From positions 1-64,000 of the forward strand of contig JAJFTY010000139.1 in assembly GCA_021372695.1 (NCBI GenBank): 64,000 bases of DNA, written 5' to 3'. Positions 25,936 through 35,804 of this stretch are shown piece by piece. How positions within the stretch are numbered: the first letter of the stretch is position 1; each line of letters opens with the position of its first letter. The position numbers and the translations under genes were made by a program. A model generated the notes under the pieces. The model ran no database searches and had not been told where the DNA came from. It was given only the letters and a program-made list of their open reading frames with translations. The DNA comes from Deltaproteobacteria bacterium. Lineage in GTDB: Bacteria > Desulfobacterota > Syntrophia > Syntrophales > UBA5619.

Positions 25936-27360
25936 CTAAACCTGACCGTCCAGGGGTCCCTGGAGGCGCGGGGCCAGGCGGCCAAGCGGATTGTATTCAC
26001 TGATTGGCGCGACGACGATGCAGGCGGGGATGCCAACGGCGACGGCAACACAACGGGCCCATCCCCCGGCTGGTGGGCCGGCATCCGCCTGATTGGCAGC
26101 GGCTCGGCCGCCCTGGAACACTGCACGATCGCCTATGCCGGCTATTCGTACAATGACGCCGGACTCTACAAGTCCGGCAGCGGCGCTCTGACGCTGGCAA
26201 ACACCACATTGGACCACTCTTCCGGCGCCGGCCTGTATCTTGATGGTCACACCGGCATCCTCACGTCGTCGGGCAACACCTTTTCCCACGATGCACAGGG
26301 GATTCGGGTCGCGATCAACACGTCCTTTCAGCATGATGATACCTCGACATTTACCGGCAACGGTTCCGATGTGTATCTCAACGGCGGGACCATCAGCGGG
26401 GAGGTTTCCTGGTACCTCAACCCGGCCTATGCCGCTGCCATACATCTGAGCGAAAGCATCACCGTGGCCGTGGGCGCGGTGCTGCGGGTCCTGCCGGGCA
26501 CGGTGGTCAAGGCAGCCCAATATCAAATCCTGACCGTCCAGGGGACCCTGGAGGCGCGGGGCGAAGCGGCGAAACCGATTGTCTTCACGGATTGGCGCGA
26601 CGACGCCGCAGGCGGGGACGCCAATGGCGACGGTAACCAAACCGTCCCGTCCCCCGGCTGGTGGGCCGGCATCTCTGTGACCGGCAGCGGTTCGGCCGAT
26701 CTGGAATACTGCACCCTCGCCTATGCCGGCTATTCGTATCATGACGCCGGACTTTACAAGTCGGGCAGCGGCGCGCTGACGCTGAAAAACACCATGCTGG
26801 ACCACTCTGACGGCGCCGGCCTGTATCTTGAGGGTCACACCGGCGTCCTGACGTCCTCGGGCAACCTTTTTTCCAACAATGCACGGGGGGTTCAAGTCGC
26901 GATCAACACCTCCTTTCAGCACGACGACACCTCGACATTCACGGGCAACGGCTCCGATGTGTATCTCAACGGCGGGACCATCAGCGGGGAGGTTTCCTGG
27001 TACCTCAACCCGGCCTACTCCATGTATCTGAGTGGGAGCATCACCGTGTCCCTCGGGGGGGTGCTGCGGGTCCTGCCGGGCACGGTGGTCAAGGCCGCCC
27101 CGTATCAAATCCTGACCGTCCAGGGGTCCCTGGAGGCGCGGGGCCAGGCGGCCAAGCGGATTGTATTCACGGATTGGCGCGACGACGATGCAGGCGGGGA
27201 TGCCAACGGCGACGGCAACACAACGGGCCCATCCCCCGGCTGGTGGGCCGGCATCTCTGTGACCGACAGCGGTTCGGCCGACCTGGAATACTGCACGATC
27301 GCCTACGCCGGCTATTCGTACCATTACGCCGGACTCTACAAGTCCGGCAGCGGTCACCTC
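24904..27360 (+). repeat. Tandem ~582-bp repeats encoding beta-helix units (four full, one partial)
   Basis: Anchored on the codons for GWWAGI, units start at 24904, 25486, 26068, 26656 and 27238. The lengths are 582, 582, 588 and 582 bases, then a partial unit. The 588-base unit carries two extra codons (AAIH in place of MY). Sequence variants alternate: units 1 and 3 read IRLIGSGSAALEHCTI, while units 2, 4 and 5 read ISVTxSGSADLEYC. The array therefore also behaves as a two-unit (about 1,170-bp) repeat. High base identity makes assembly errors and recombination likely. Confidence 0.9.
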
Positions 27361-30300
27361 CTCTTGAAGCGCTCTACCATCCGTAAAGCCCAAGGCCGTG
27401 GCCTCCTTATCAACAACAGCAGCGGCAACCACGTTTTCGAGCGCAACACCTTCATTGCAAACACCACCGGCGTATATGCCGTCAGCCAGACAGAACCGTT
27501 CTCCCTGAGCGGCAACCTTATTGAGGGCAACACGGAGTTCGGCGTACGCAGCCAGAGTTCCGCCGAAGTCGATGCCCGGAACAACTGGTGGGGTCATCCG
27601 AGCGGACCACAGCATGCCGGGCTCAACCCCGGGGGCCAGGGCGACAAGGTCAGTGATGGGGTGCAGTTTTCACCTTGGCGAACCACCCCGAGCACGGGGG
27701 AAATTCTCTCCCCGTTACGCTCCGGAACCCTGGTGGCCAGGGATCTATTGCGGTTCAGCGGCTCAGTCGCCCTGGAACCGGACGCTACCTACCGCTGGCT
27801 CTTCAGCGACGGGCGTACTTTTTTCGGACGGGTTCCGGAAATGATCAGTTTTCCGGAGACCGGCACCGTGACCGTGTCCTATTCGGCGACGCCGGAAGGC
27901 GACAGCGACCCCTATCCGGACACCCGCAGCTTCACCGTGGTGGCGGATACGGGCAATCTGCCGGACCTGCGGTCAACCCAGATCAGCGTTGCCGGGACCC
28001 TCGCCGTGGGCCAGCCGGCGCAGATCAGCTACACGGTGAACAATGTCGGCCAGGGTCCCGCCGGGCCGGCCTGGAAGGACGCCTTGTATTTGTCCCGGGA
28101 TGCCCACCTGGACATCACGGATGTTTTCCTGGGTTCGGTCGCGGTGAACCGGGATCTGCCCGCCGGCCAGTCCTATCAGAATGCCGTCAACATCACCCTG
28201 CCCGTTTTGGCCGAGGGCGCCTATAACCTGATCCTCGCGGTCAACGATGAGTGGCAGATTTTGGAACTGCATCGCCTCAACAACGAATACGCCGCCCAGA
28301 TCACGGCCCAGGTGCCGGCCTTGAAGGATAGCGTGACGCAAACCATTCCCTATGCCGCCGGATTGGTGGAGCAGTATTTTCGGCTGACGGCACCGGCCGG
28401 GCGAAATTTGGTGCTGGACCTGACAGGCGTGCCCCAGGGTCCAGAGGTGTTCATTCGCTTCGGCGCACTTCCCAGCCGGAGCGAGTATGACTATCGCCTG
28501 CCGGGAGGGGGACGGTTCGTCATTCCCGCAGCGGCGGCCGGCGAGTGGTACATCCTGGTGTACGGCAACATGGCGCAGGACGGTCAGTACGCCATGCGAT
28601 TCGACATGGCGGATGTGGCACTGACCGGCAGTTCCCCGTCGCGCCAAGGAAACGGGACCGATTTGTCGCTGCGGTTGACGGGAGCGGGGTTTGCGCATCC
28701 TTTGGGCGTCGAGCTCCTATCCGGACAGGGCACGGCATACGGGGCCGACGACGTGGAGGTGGATTCTTTCAGCCAGGCCACAGCTGCCTTTGCAGCGGGC
28801 ACCATCCCGACCGGAACCTATACCATTCGCGTTACGCGGAACGGCCAAACGGCGCAACTGCCCGATGCCCTGGAGATCGTGACCGGCGGAAAACCCAAAC
28901 TGGAGGTCAACCTCATCCTGCCCTCCCGGTTTGGTTATCATCAACTGGCCACCGTGTACGTGGAGTACAAGAACACCGGCGACGCGCCCATGCCTGCACC
29001 TTTACTGATGGTCACCGCAGTCCAAAAGGGCAGGCAGGCGGCGATCCTGACCCTGGATCAAAGCCGTCTCAGCTCGGGATTCTGGACGTCCGCCATGCCG
29101 GAGGGTTTTGCCGATTCGGTGCAGTTCATCGCCTCCGGGAGCGCCCCGGGCATCCTGCAGGCCGGCGAATCACGACGGATGCCCGTATACTACGCCGGGT
29201 GGCAGCAGCCCTGGGATTTCAGCTATCCGCCTTTTGAATGGCAAGTCGGCGTGCTGGATGCCGAGGACGCCACCCTGGTCGACTGGACTGCGCTGAAAAG
29301 CGGAATGAGGCCCGCATACCTCAGCGAAGATGCCTGGGACGTGGTCTGGAACAATTTCACGGCCCTGTCCGGCCGCACTTGGGGGGATTACGTGGCCATG
29401 CTGAGCCGAAACGCCTCCTACCTGCATCGCCACGGGCAGCGAATCGAGGAGATCAGTGCCCTGCAAGCCTTCTCTTTCCGGCAGGCTGAAGGCTTCAGTC
29501 CCGCCGCCGCATTGGCCGGCGGGGTGGATGCCGTCATCCAGGCGCCGGGAATGCCGATCGTTTTCGAAAGAGGCTATCTGCACCAGATATCCCGCCGCTT
29601 CACGCTGGGTCCGTTGGGTCGCGGCTGGACCCACAACTGGCAATTTGCACTGCGGACAAGCGGGGACCAGACGGTGATCATAACCGACCGGACGGGAACA
29701 CCGCGCATCTTTCAGCCCGACAGCCGCTACACCGGGCGCTACCTGGCCCAGGCAGGGGACCAGGGCGATCTGCGCATCGTCACCGGAGGCTACCTCCTGA
29801 AAGAACAGGGAGGCCTGGTCCAGTTCTTCAGCGCCGAAGGCAGGCTGATCTACGTCGAGGACACCAACGGTAATCGCATCACCTGCACCTATAGCGGTGA
29901 CCTCCTCACCGATCTGACCCATTCGTCAGGTCCCGCTCTTTCCATTGCCTACAACGGCGAAGGACGCATTGCCTCGGTCACCGACCATCGCGGCCGACAG
30001 ACGCAGTACACCTACACGGGCGAACACCTGACTTCCGTCAGGGGATGCGACGACCTCAGCACAACGTTCAGCTATCACCCGGCGGCCGGCCCTTCGAAGC
30101 ATTCCCTGACCGGAATCGGTCTGCCGGACGGCAACACCCGCACCTTCACCTATGATGACCGCGGGCGGCTCAGCAGCATCTACCGCAACGACGAGAAAGA
30201 GAAAGTCAGCCTTTTCCATGCCGGCATCGGACGGGTGGATGTGACGGACGCCCTGGGACATACCAGCCGCTTCTTCTTCGACCACTGGGGGCGTCTGTTC

Positions 30301-33300
30301 AAAACGGAAAACGCCCATGGCGAAGCGGTGGAGAAGACCTTCGACGAGTCGGGCAACCTCGTTGGCGTCACGGACCCGGACGGGTTCCGCACGACCTTTG
30401 CCTACGACCGGCAGGGCAATCTGGTTGCCGCTACCGACCCCATGCATCGCGTCACACGCTTCACCTACACCCCTGCGTTGAACCGACTGGCCTCGGTCAC
30501 CGATGCCGCGAACAATGCAACGGCCTTTGGATACGACGACCGGGGCAATCTCAAGGACAAGACCTATCCCGGGGGCCACAAGGAAAGCTGGCAATACGAT
30601 GCCCGGGGCAACCCTACATCATGGACCAGCAGGCGAGGCGCCACGACATCTTTCGTGTATGACTCTGCCGGCAGGATCACCCGCCGGGACTTTGCGGACG
30701 GCACCAGCGCGGTCTATCGCTATGACAACCGGGACAACCTGGAAGAAGCCCAGGACAGTCAGGGCACGACCACTTTCACCTACAACCCCCATGATTATCT
30801 CACCCGCGTCGCCTATCCAGGCAACCGGTGGCTGGCCTTCGAGTATGACGACATAGGACGTCGCACCTTCAGCGAGGACCAGCTCGGGTACCGGGTGGCG
30901 TACCATTATGACGCCGCCGGCCGGCTCTGCCTACTGTCGAATGGCGCGAGTAACATCGTAGCCTACACCTATGACGATTCGGGACGACTGGCCCGCAAGT
31001 CCATAGGCAATGGTGTTTACACCACTTACCGCTATGATCCGGTAGGGCGTCTGCTGGAAATGGTCAATTACAGGCCCGATGACAGCGTGCTTTCCAGCTT
31101 CGCCTACGCCTACGACCGCCGGGGCCGGCGTACCTCCATGCAGACTTCCTACGGCCTCTGGAGGTATTCGTACGACGATGCGGGTCAACTCACGAAGGCT
31201 GTTCTGCAGTCCACGGATCCGGATATTCCGAACCAGGATCTCACGTATCAATACGATGTCCTGGGCAACCGGGTGCGCACGATGGTCAACGGTCAGGACC
31301 AAGCATACGACACGAACAGTCTGAACCAGTACACCCGGATCGGCGACCGAAGCTACACGTATGATCTCGACGGCAACCTGATACGCGAAGAGGGACCGGA
31401 CGGAGTTACGGTATACACCTACAACGACCATAACCGCCTGACCGGCATCACGCGCGGTGGAGACGCCTGGCATTACACCTACGACGCCCTGGGAAACCGG
31501 GTGGCGGTGGACGAGAACGGGGCGGTGATCCATTATGTTCACGATCCCTTCGCGCTGGGCAACGTGGTCGGCGAGTACGACAATGCCGGCAATCTAACGG
31601 CGCGCTACACGCACGGCATTGGCCTCGTCAGCCGAGCGGGGACGGGCGGCACGGACTACTACACCTTCGATCCCATGGGAAACGCCAGTGAGATATCCGG
31701 ACCCGCCGGCACGCTGCGGAATCGGTATGCTTACAGGCCCTTCGGAGAAGCCATCCTGTCCCAACAAGCCGTGGCCAACCCGTTCCGCTTCATGGGCGAG
31801 TTAGGGGTCATGGCCGCGCCTGCCGGCCTGACCTATGTCCGGGCCCGTCACTATGATGCCCAGGTCGGCCGATTCACGGCCATGGACCCCTTTGGGTTCC
31901 TGGGGGGCGACGTCAACCTGTACAGGTACGCAGGGAATTCTCCGACGGATGGATCGGACCCGACAGGATTATGGACGCCCCAGTCGTGCGCACGGTTGCG
32001 AGGTGCGACCGATATGGCAGGCGGAGTCGCATGGATACTTTTGGGTTCCGGTAAAACGGTTGTGGGCGCCCTTGGAATTGCATCGGGTGTTGCCGCTCCT
32101 GCGGGTGCCGGATTGACTGTGGCTGGCGCGGCGAGTATCGCGTGGGGCGTATTAAATATGTTTCATGGTGCAGCTGCGGTCATGACGGGTACAAACATGC
32201 CAAGGTTCAGCGAATGGTGGGAGTTTCTGCTGCACCAATGGGGGCCTCGGGCGGGACTTTCCAGGTCGGATATCGACACCTTGGCATCGGGGAAAAAGGT
32301 CTGGGATTATTTGACGCTGTCGAGTTGGCTCGAGATCCTTGAACAGGCTATAGATGAAGCCGGCATAGCCGACACGTATTGCCCCTATAACCGAATGCCC
32401 GTCTCAGAGATCGGGGCCTGTCCTTTTTTGAGGAGTAGTCAATCCTCCAGCCGGTCGCCGCAAGACGTCGGCCCGAGCAGGCAGCCCCTGTCGTCCTCCG
32501 CCTGCATGCCATTCAAACCGATTTTTTCCGGTGATACAGGCCTTGCCGCGTCCCATGACCCCAACCAGAAGCTCGGCCCGATGGGGGTCTTGGACCGCAA
32601 TTTCCTGCGCACAAGCAGTCCTCTCAGCTACCAGATCGACTTCGAGAACCTCAAAACCGCAACGGCCCCGGCGCAGATCGTCACCATCCGCGACACCCTT
32701 TCCCCGCATCTGGATCCGACGACCTTTGAGCTTGCGCAGATCGGGTTCGGCGATACCCTGGTCCCCGTGCCTTCCGGTTTGAAATCCTTCGATACCCTGG
32801 TGGACTACGCCTACAAGGATGGCAACTATGACTTTACCATCCAGGTTCAAATCAAAGCCTGGCTGGAGGACGGGGTATTCTCCGTCAACTTCATTTCCAT
32901 TGATCCTGCAACAGGCTTGCCGCCCCAGGATGTGGGTATCGGATTCCTGCCCCCGGAGAACGAAACCGGTCGCGGTCAGGGCTTTGTGTCCTACATGATC
33001 AAAGCCAAACCTGATCTGCCCAGCGGCACTGAAATACGCAACATCGCCGATATCCGGTTCGACTTCGGCCGGACCATCGCCACCAATCAGGTGGATCCGG
33101 AAGACCCCTCCAAGGGTACGGATCCGGACAAGGAGGCCCTCATCACGCTGGACAGCACTGCCCCCGCCAGTCGTGTAGCTGCGCTGCCGGAGACGGTCTC
33201 GAGGCGGGTATTCACCCTCTCATGGAGCGGTGAGGACGACGCACAGGGCGCTGGAGTCCGCACCTACGAAATCTATGTCTCGACAAACGGTGGTCCGTAT

Positions 33301-33651
33301 CTGCTCTGGCTGACCACTGGGGAGACATCGGCCGTGTTCACGGGAAAGTGCGGGGATCGGTACTCTTTTTACAGCTTGGCAGGGGACTATGTCGGCAACC
33401 AGCAGCAACAGCCATTGGGTCCCTTTGCTACAGTGGAAATCCAAACCGCGGGAGGCGATGCGGACGGAAGCGGCCAGGTGGACATGGCGGACCTGATCGC
33501 GGTCCTGCAGGGTCAAAGCAGAATCGCCAGCGATCATCTTGATGCCAGCATTTGCGCCGATGTGAACGGCGACGGCCGGCTGGGAATGGCCGAGGCGATC
33601 TACATCCTGCAGGTGCTTTCGGAAACGAGACAGGAGATGAACGAAAAGTAA
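26209..33651 (+). CDS. Giant beta-helix/CARDB/RHS/dockerin surface protein, 3' part of interrupted gene
   Basis: In-phase continuation of the gene starting at 24589; the TTG used here is only the first possible start after the TAG and has no ribosome site. Modules in order (residues of this part): beta-helix repeats to about 470; a CARDB-like domain at about 583-700 (NLPDLRSTQISVAGTL); a PPC-like beta domain at about 705-800; an IPT-like stretch; and RHS/YD repeats at about 1110-1920 ending in the core RHYDAQVGRFTAMDPFGF and DPTGLW. Then come a hydrophobic Gly/Ala segment, an SHDPNQK-type conserved extracellular module (about 2114-2320), and a dockerin-like pair of calcium loops (DADGSGQVDMADL, DVNGDGRLGMAEA). 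No toxin or immunity gene is recognised. Likely an exported, surface-attached protein. Confidence 0.75.
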   Translation: MDHSSGAGLYLDGHTGILTSSGNTFSHDAQGIRVAINTSFQHDDTSTFTGNGSDVYLNGGTISGEVSWYLNPAYAAAIHLSESITVAVGAVLRVLPGTVVKAAQYQILTVQGTLEARGEAAKPIVFTDWRDDAAGGDANGDGNQTVPSPGWWAGISVTGSGSADLEYCTLAYAGYSYHDAGLYKSGSGALTLKNTMLDHSDGAGLYLEGHTGVLTSSGNLFSNNARGVQVAINTSFQHDDTSTFTGNGSDVYLNGGTISGEVSWYLNPAYSMYLSGSITVSLGGVLRVLPGTVVKAAPYQILTVQGSLEARGQAAKRIVFTDWRDDDAGGDANGDGNTTGPSPGWWAGISVTDSGSADLEYCTIAYAGYSYHYAGLYKSGSGHLLLKRSTIRKAQGRGLLINNSSGNHVFERNTFIANTTGVYAVSQTEPFSLSGNLIEGNTEFGVRSQSSAEVDARNNWWGHPSGPQHAGLNPGGQGDKVSDGVQFSPWRTTPSTGEILSPLRSGTLVARDLLRFSGSVALEPDATYRWLFSDGRTFFGRVPEMISFPETGTVTVSYSATPEGDSDPYPDTRSFTVVADTGNLPDLRSTQISVAGTLAVGQPAQISYTVNNVGQGPAGPAWKDALYLSRDAHLDITDVFLGSVAVNRDLPAGQSYQNAVNITLPVLAEGAYNLILAVNDEWQILELHRLNNEYAAQITAQVPALKDSVTQTIPYAAGLVEQYFRLTAPAGRNLVLDLTGVPQGPEVFIRFGALPSRSEYDYRLPGGGRFVIPAAAAGEWYILVYGNMAQDGQYAMRFDMADVALTGSSPSRQGNGTDLSLRLTGAGFAHPLGVELLSGQGTAYGADDVEVDSFSQATAAFAAGTIPTGTYTIRVTRNGQTAQLPDALEIVTGGKPKLEVNLILPSRFGYHQLATVYVEYKNTGDAPMPAPLLMVTAVQKGRQAAILTLDQSRLSSGFWTSAMPEGFADSVQFIASGSAPGILQAGESRRMPVYYAGWQQPWDFSYPPFEWQVGVLDAEDATLVDWTALKSGMRPAYLSEDAWDVVWNNFTALSGRTWGDYVAMLSRNASYLHRHGQRIEEISALQAFSFRQAEGFSPAAALAGGVDAVIQAPGMPIVFERGYLHQISRRFTLGPLGRGWTHNWQFALRTSGDQTVIITDRTGTPRIFQPDSRYTGRYLAQAGDQGDLRIVTGGYLLKEQGGLVQFFSAEGRLIYVEDTNGNRITCTYSGDLLTDLTHSSGPALSIAYNGEGRIASVTDHRGRQTQYTYTGEHLTSVRGCDDLSTTFSYHPAAGPSKHSLTGIGLPDGNTRTFTYDDRGRLSSIYRNDEKEKVSLFHAGIGRVDVTDALGHTSRFFFDHWGRLFKTENAHGEAVEKTFDESGNLVGVTDPDGFRTTFAYDRQGNLVAATDPMHRVTRFTYTPALNRLASVTDAANNATAFGYDDRGNLKDKTYPGGHKESWQYDARGNPTSWTSRRGATTSFVYDSAGRITRRDFADGTSAVYRYDNRDNLEEAQDSQGTTTFTYNPHDYLTRVAYPGNRWLAFEYDDIGRRTFSEDQLGYRVAYHYDAAGRLCLLSNGASNIVAYTYDDSGRLARKSIGNGVYTTYRYDPVGRLLEMVNYRPDDSVLSSFAYAYDRRGRRTSMQTSYGLWRYSYDDAGQLTKAVLQSTDPDIPNQDLTYQYDVLGNRVRTMVNGQDQAYDTNSLNQYTRIGDRSYTYDLDGNLIREEGPDGVTVYTYNDHNRLTGITRGGDAWHYTYDALGNRVAVDENGAVIHYVHDPFALGNVVGEYDNAGNLTARYTHGIGLVSRAGTGGTDYYTFDPMGNASEISGPAGTLRNRYAYRPFGEAILSQQAVANPFRFMGELGVMAAPAGLTYVRARHYDAQVGRFTAMDPFGFLGGDVNLYRYAGNSPTDGSDPTGLWTPQSCARLRGATDMAGGVAWILLGSGKTVVGALGIASGVAAPAGAGLTVAGAASIAWGVLNMFHGAAAVMTGTNMPRFSEWWEFLLHQWGPRAGLSRSDIDTLASGKKVWDYLTLSSWLEILEQAIDEAGIADTYCPYNRMPVSEIGACPFLRSSQSSSRSPQDVGPSRQPLSSSACMPFKPIFSGDTGLAASHDPNQKLGPMGVLDRNFLRTSSPLSYQIDFENLKTATAPAQIVTIRDTLSPHLDPTTFELAQIGFGDTLVPVPSGLKSFDTLVDYAYKDGNYDFTIQVQIKAWLEDGVFSVNFISIDPATGLPPQDVGIGFLPPENETGRGQGFVSYMIKAKPDLPSGTEIRNIADIRFDFGRTIATNQVDPEDPSKGTDPDKEALITLDSTAPASRVAALPETVSRRVFTLSWSGEDDAQGAGVRTYEIYVSTNGGPYLLWLTTGETSAVFTGKCGDRYSFYSLAGDYVGNQQQQPLGPFATVEIQTAGGDADGSGQVDMADLIAVLQGQSRIASDHLDASICADVNGDGRLGMAEAIYILQVLSETRQEMNEK

Positions 33652-33669
33652 CGTCGTCGCTCAGATTTA

Positions 33670-33948
33670 CAGGACCCCGGGTTATCGCTGCATAGAGGAT
33701 CATCGGGAACCCTTCATCAGTTCTGCCCTTCCTGTCACCAGAAACAGGTCGTGGCATTCGGGGAATGGTTTTGCGCAAATGTGCCAAGAATGTCCCCCAC
33801 CGTCATTTCGTCTTCAGTATTCCGAATTCTGATCACGAACGGTTGCTTTTACGGGAAGGGCATGTTCCGGGTGGCGCCTCCCCTGGAGCTGAAAAAGTTG
33901 GAAGATTTATTCCGGCACAAAGTTTTTCAGATGCTCATCGCCAATTAG
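33670..33948 (+). pseudogene. Decayed IS91-family transposase fragment
   Basis: Pieces of the N-terminal zinc-binding part of an IS91-type (Y2) transposase lie in shifting frames. YRCIEDHREPF comes first, then FCPSCHQKQVVAFGEWF from 33721. VPHRHFVFSIP follows in the next frame (about 33780-33820), and LEDLFRHKVFQMLIAN back in the earlier frame up to the TAG near 33946. The order matches the family, but the middle of the zinc domain and all catalytic parts are missing. It lies directly after the giant RHS gene and is evidence of past mobile-element activity there. Confidence 0.65.
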
Positions 33949-34097
33949 CGATGCATGCTTATGATGATAAAAATTAGGAATTTACGACAAGAAGAAACGT
34001 TCTTTCCATTGCCATCTGCATCTTTCTGGATGACAGCTGGGAAAGGATAGGGCCGGGGCTTCATGAAAAGGCCCTGCGGCCTTGTCCTGCCTCCTGT

Positions 34098-35780
34098 TCA
34101 GACCAGCGTGTACAGCGGAAAAACGTACGAAACGGCTGAATCCGGGCAACTGGTCCGACAGTTGCCGCAATGCCAGCACTCGTCGGCGTAGCGGACCTCC
34201 GGTCCCCTTTCCGCCATGACGAGGATGAGCCCGGGGCAGTCCTCCACGCACTTGCCGCACTTGTGGCAGTGGCCGCAGTGGAGGCAGCGTTCCGCTTCCG
34301 CGGCGGCCGATCCGTCCAGCCCGGCGTTCCTCTCGGCAAAGGAGATCTGTGCCGACCGGAGGCCCTCCTGCCTGGGCCTCTTCTCATAATAGTCGGGGTT
34401 GAGCATCTCCGCAAAGCAGACCACATGGGGCTCCCCGTGGCCCGTTGCGGCCTCGGAACGGATCTGCGAATCTGACCCGATGGTCAGGGCCTCCTCTGTT
34501 TTCGGGTCACCGGTCAGAAACCGGTGCACGGCCAGGGCGGCGGTGCGCCCCTGGCCTACGGCGCGGGCCACGATGGAAGGCCCGGTGGCCGCGTCGCCGG
34601 CGGCAAAGACCCCGGCGAGCGAAGTGGCCCCGGTCAGGGGATCGACCTTCAGCGTTCCGTTGGGGTTGAGCGCGATGCCTTCGCCGGCGACGAAATCCAG
34701 GTCGGGCTTCACGCCTGCGGCCAGGATGACTGTGTCCGCCGTCAGAATCTTTTCCGGCTCGCCGGTCTCCTCCACGCAGGCCTCGCCCTTTTCGTCGAAG
34801 CAGAAACCCGCGATCTCCCGGCACGCCACACCGGTGACCTTCCCCTCCTTCGCCAATATCCGGGACGCCATGCAGCCGTTGTGGACGATGATCCCCTCCT
34901 GTTTCGCCTGGGCCAGGTCGTCCGCGGGCGCCGCCATGCAGTCGGCCCCTTCCAGACAGAGGATATGCACCTCCTGGCCGCCGAGCCTCCGGGCGGTGAA
35001 GGCGCAGTCGAAGGCGACTCCGCCTCCGCCGAGGATGACCACCGTGCGCCCGATCTCCCGGGCGACTCCGAGATTGACGCGTCTCAGGAATTCAACCCCT
35101 TTGAGTGCCTTCTCGGCATGGGGGAGGTCGAGTCTGCGCTCCTGCCATGTGCCGGTGGCAATCAGAACGGCATCGGCAGATGCACGAACTTCCGCGAAGG
35201 AGATCTCCCGGCCGATCCGTGTGTTGGTCCTCGCCTTCACCCCCGTCTCGAGGACGAGACCGATTTCCTGGTCCAGGACGTCTTTGGGAAGGCGGTATTC
35301 GGGCACGCAGAGCCGAGGGATTCCTCCCAGGGTGGGGCCGGCCTCGAAGATCGTGACTGCGTGGCCGAGGAGGCTCGAAAAATAGGCGAACGTCAGCCCC
35401 GCGGGCCCTCCGCCGATCACCGCGATCTTCCTCCCCGACCGTTCCATCCGCGCGGGTTTCCGGACCAGGGTCCCGTCGGCCCCCTCGGCGGCGGCCCTTT
35501 CCAGCCCCCGGATGTTGATCGCTTCGTCCCATTCCCGCCGGTTGCAGTCCGTTTCGCAGGGGTGGGTGCAGATTCTTCCCGTGGTGCCCGGAAAGGGATT
35601 CCGGGCCCGGAGAAACTCCAGAGCCTCCTCGTATCTCTTCTCCTTCACCAGGCCGTGAACCTTCTGGATGGGATTCCCCGCCGGGCAGACGGACTCGCAT
35701 GGCGAGGTCCGGGTCTGCTCCTTCGGACGGGTGTTGGAGATGAGCGGCCTTTCTATTTCACGGCTGAACACGGGGGGCAT
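34098..35780 (-). CDS. GltD-like NAD(P)H oxidoreductase fused to AprB-like ferredoxin
   Basis: Flavin- and Fe-S-dependent oxidoreductase (560 aa). The N-terminal Cys region (CESVCPAGNPI, CTHPCETDCNR) and two Rossmann motifs (VIGGGPAGLTFAYF near 118; VILGGGGVAFDCAF near 250) match the glutamate-synthase small-subunit family, including the FAD tail GVFAAGDAATGPS. The last ~70 residues hold two [4Fe-4S] sites, CLHCGHCHKCGKCVEDCP and CWHCGNCRTSCP, and end SYVFPLYTLV. That ending is typical of the ferredoxin partner of AprA-like flavoproteins. The gene follows the AprA-like gene by 24 bases, so it probably exchanges electrons between NAD(P)H and that flavoprotein. AAGGAG precedes the ATG by 6 bases. 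Confidence 0.85.
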   Translation of the reverse strand: MPPVFSREIERPLISNTRPKEQTRTSPCESVCPAGNPIQKVHGLVKEKRYEEALEFLRARNPFPGTTGRICTHPCETDCNRREWDEAINIRGLERAAAEGADGTLVRKPARMERSGRKIAVIGGGPAGLTFAYFSSLLGHAVTIFEAGPTLGGIPRLCVPEYRLPKDVLDQEIGLVLETGVKARTNTRIGREISFAEVRASADAVLIATGTWQERRLDLPHAEKALKGVEFLRRVNLGVAREIGRTVVILGGGGVAFDCAFTARRLGGQEVHILCLEGADCMAAPADDLAQAKQEGIIVHNGCMASRILAKEGKVTGVACREIAGFCFDEKGEACVEETGEPEKILTADTVILAAGVKPDLDFVAGEGIALNPNGTLKVDPLTGATSLAGVFAAGDAATGPSIVARAVGQGRTAALAVHRFLTGDPKTEEALTIGSDSQIRSEAATGHGEPHVVCFAEMLNPDYYEKRPRQEGLRSAQISFAERNAGLDGSAAAEAERCLHCGHCHKCGKCVEDCPGLILVMAERGPEVRYADECWHCGNCRTSCPDSAVSYVFPLYTLV

Positions 35781-35804
35781 GGAATACTCCTTGATCGATC
35801 GGTG

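Noticed and set aside
25930..25944. Diversity-generating retroelement mutagenesis as the cause of the clustered changes around the TAG
   Set aside because: Such mutagenesis changes template adenines; here the changes are T to G, A to T and T to A, and no reverse transcriptase or template repeat is present.
31980..33651. RHS toxin plus immunity gene pair
   Set aside because: No recognisable toxin fold, the protein continues into dockerin-type modules, and the next DNA is a transposase remnant with no small immunity gene.
33751..33977. Two short overlapping plus-strand frames as separate small genes
   Set aside because: Each matches a different piece of the same IS91-type transposase, so they are fragments of one decayed gene.
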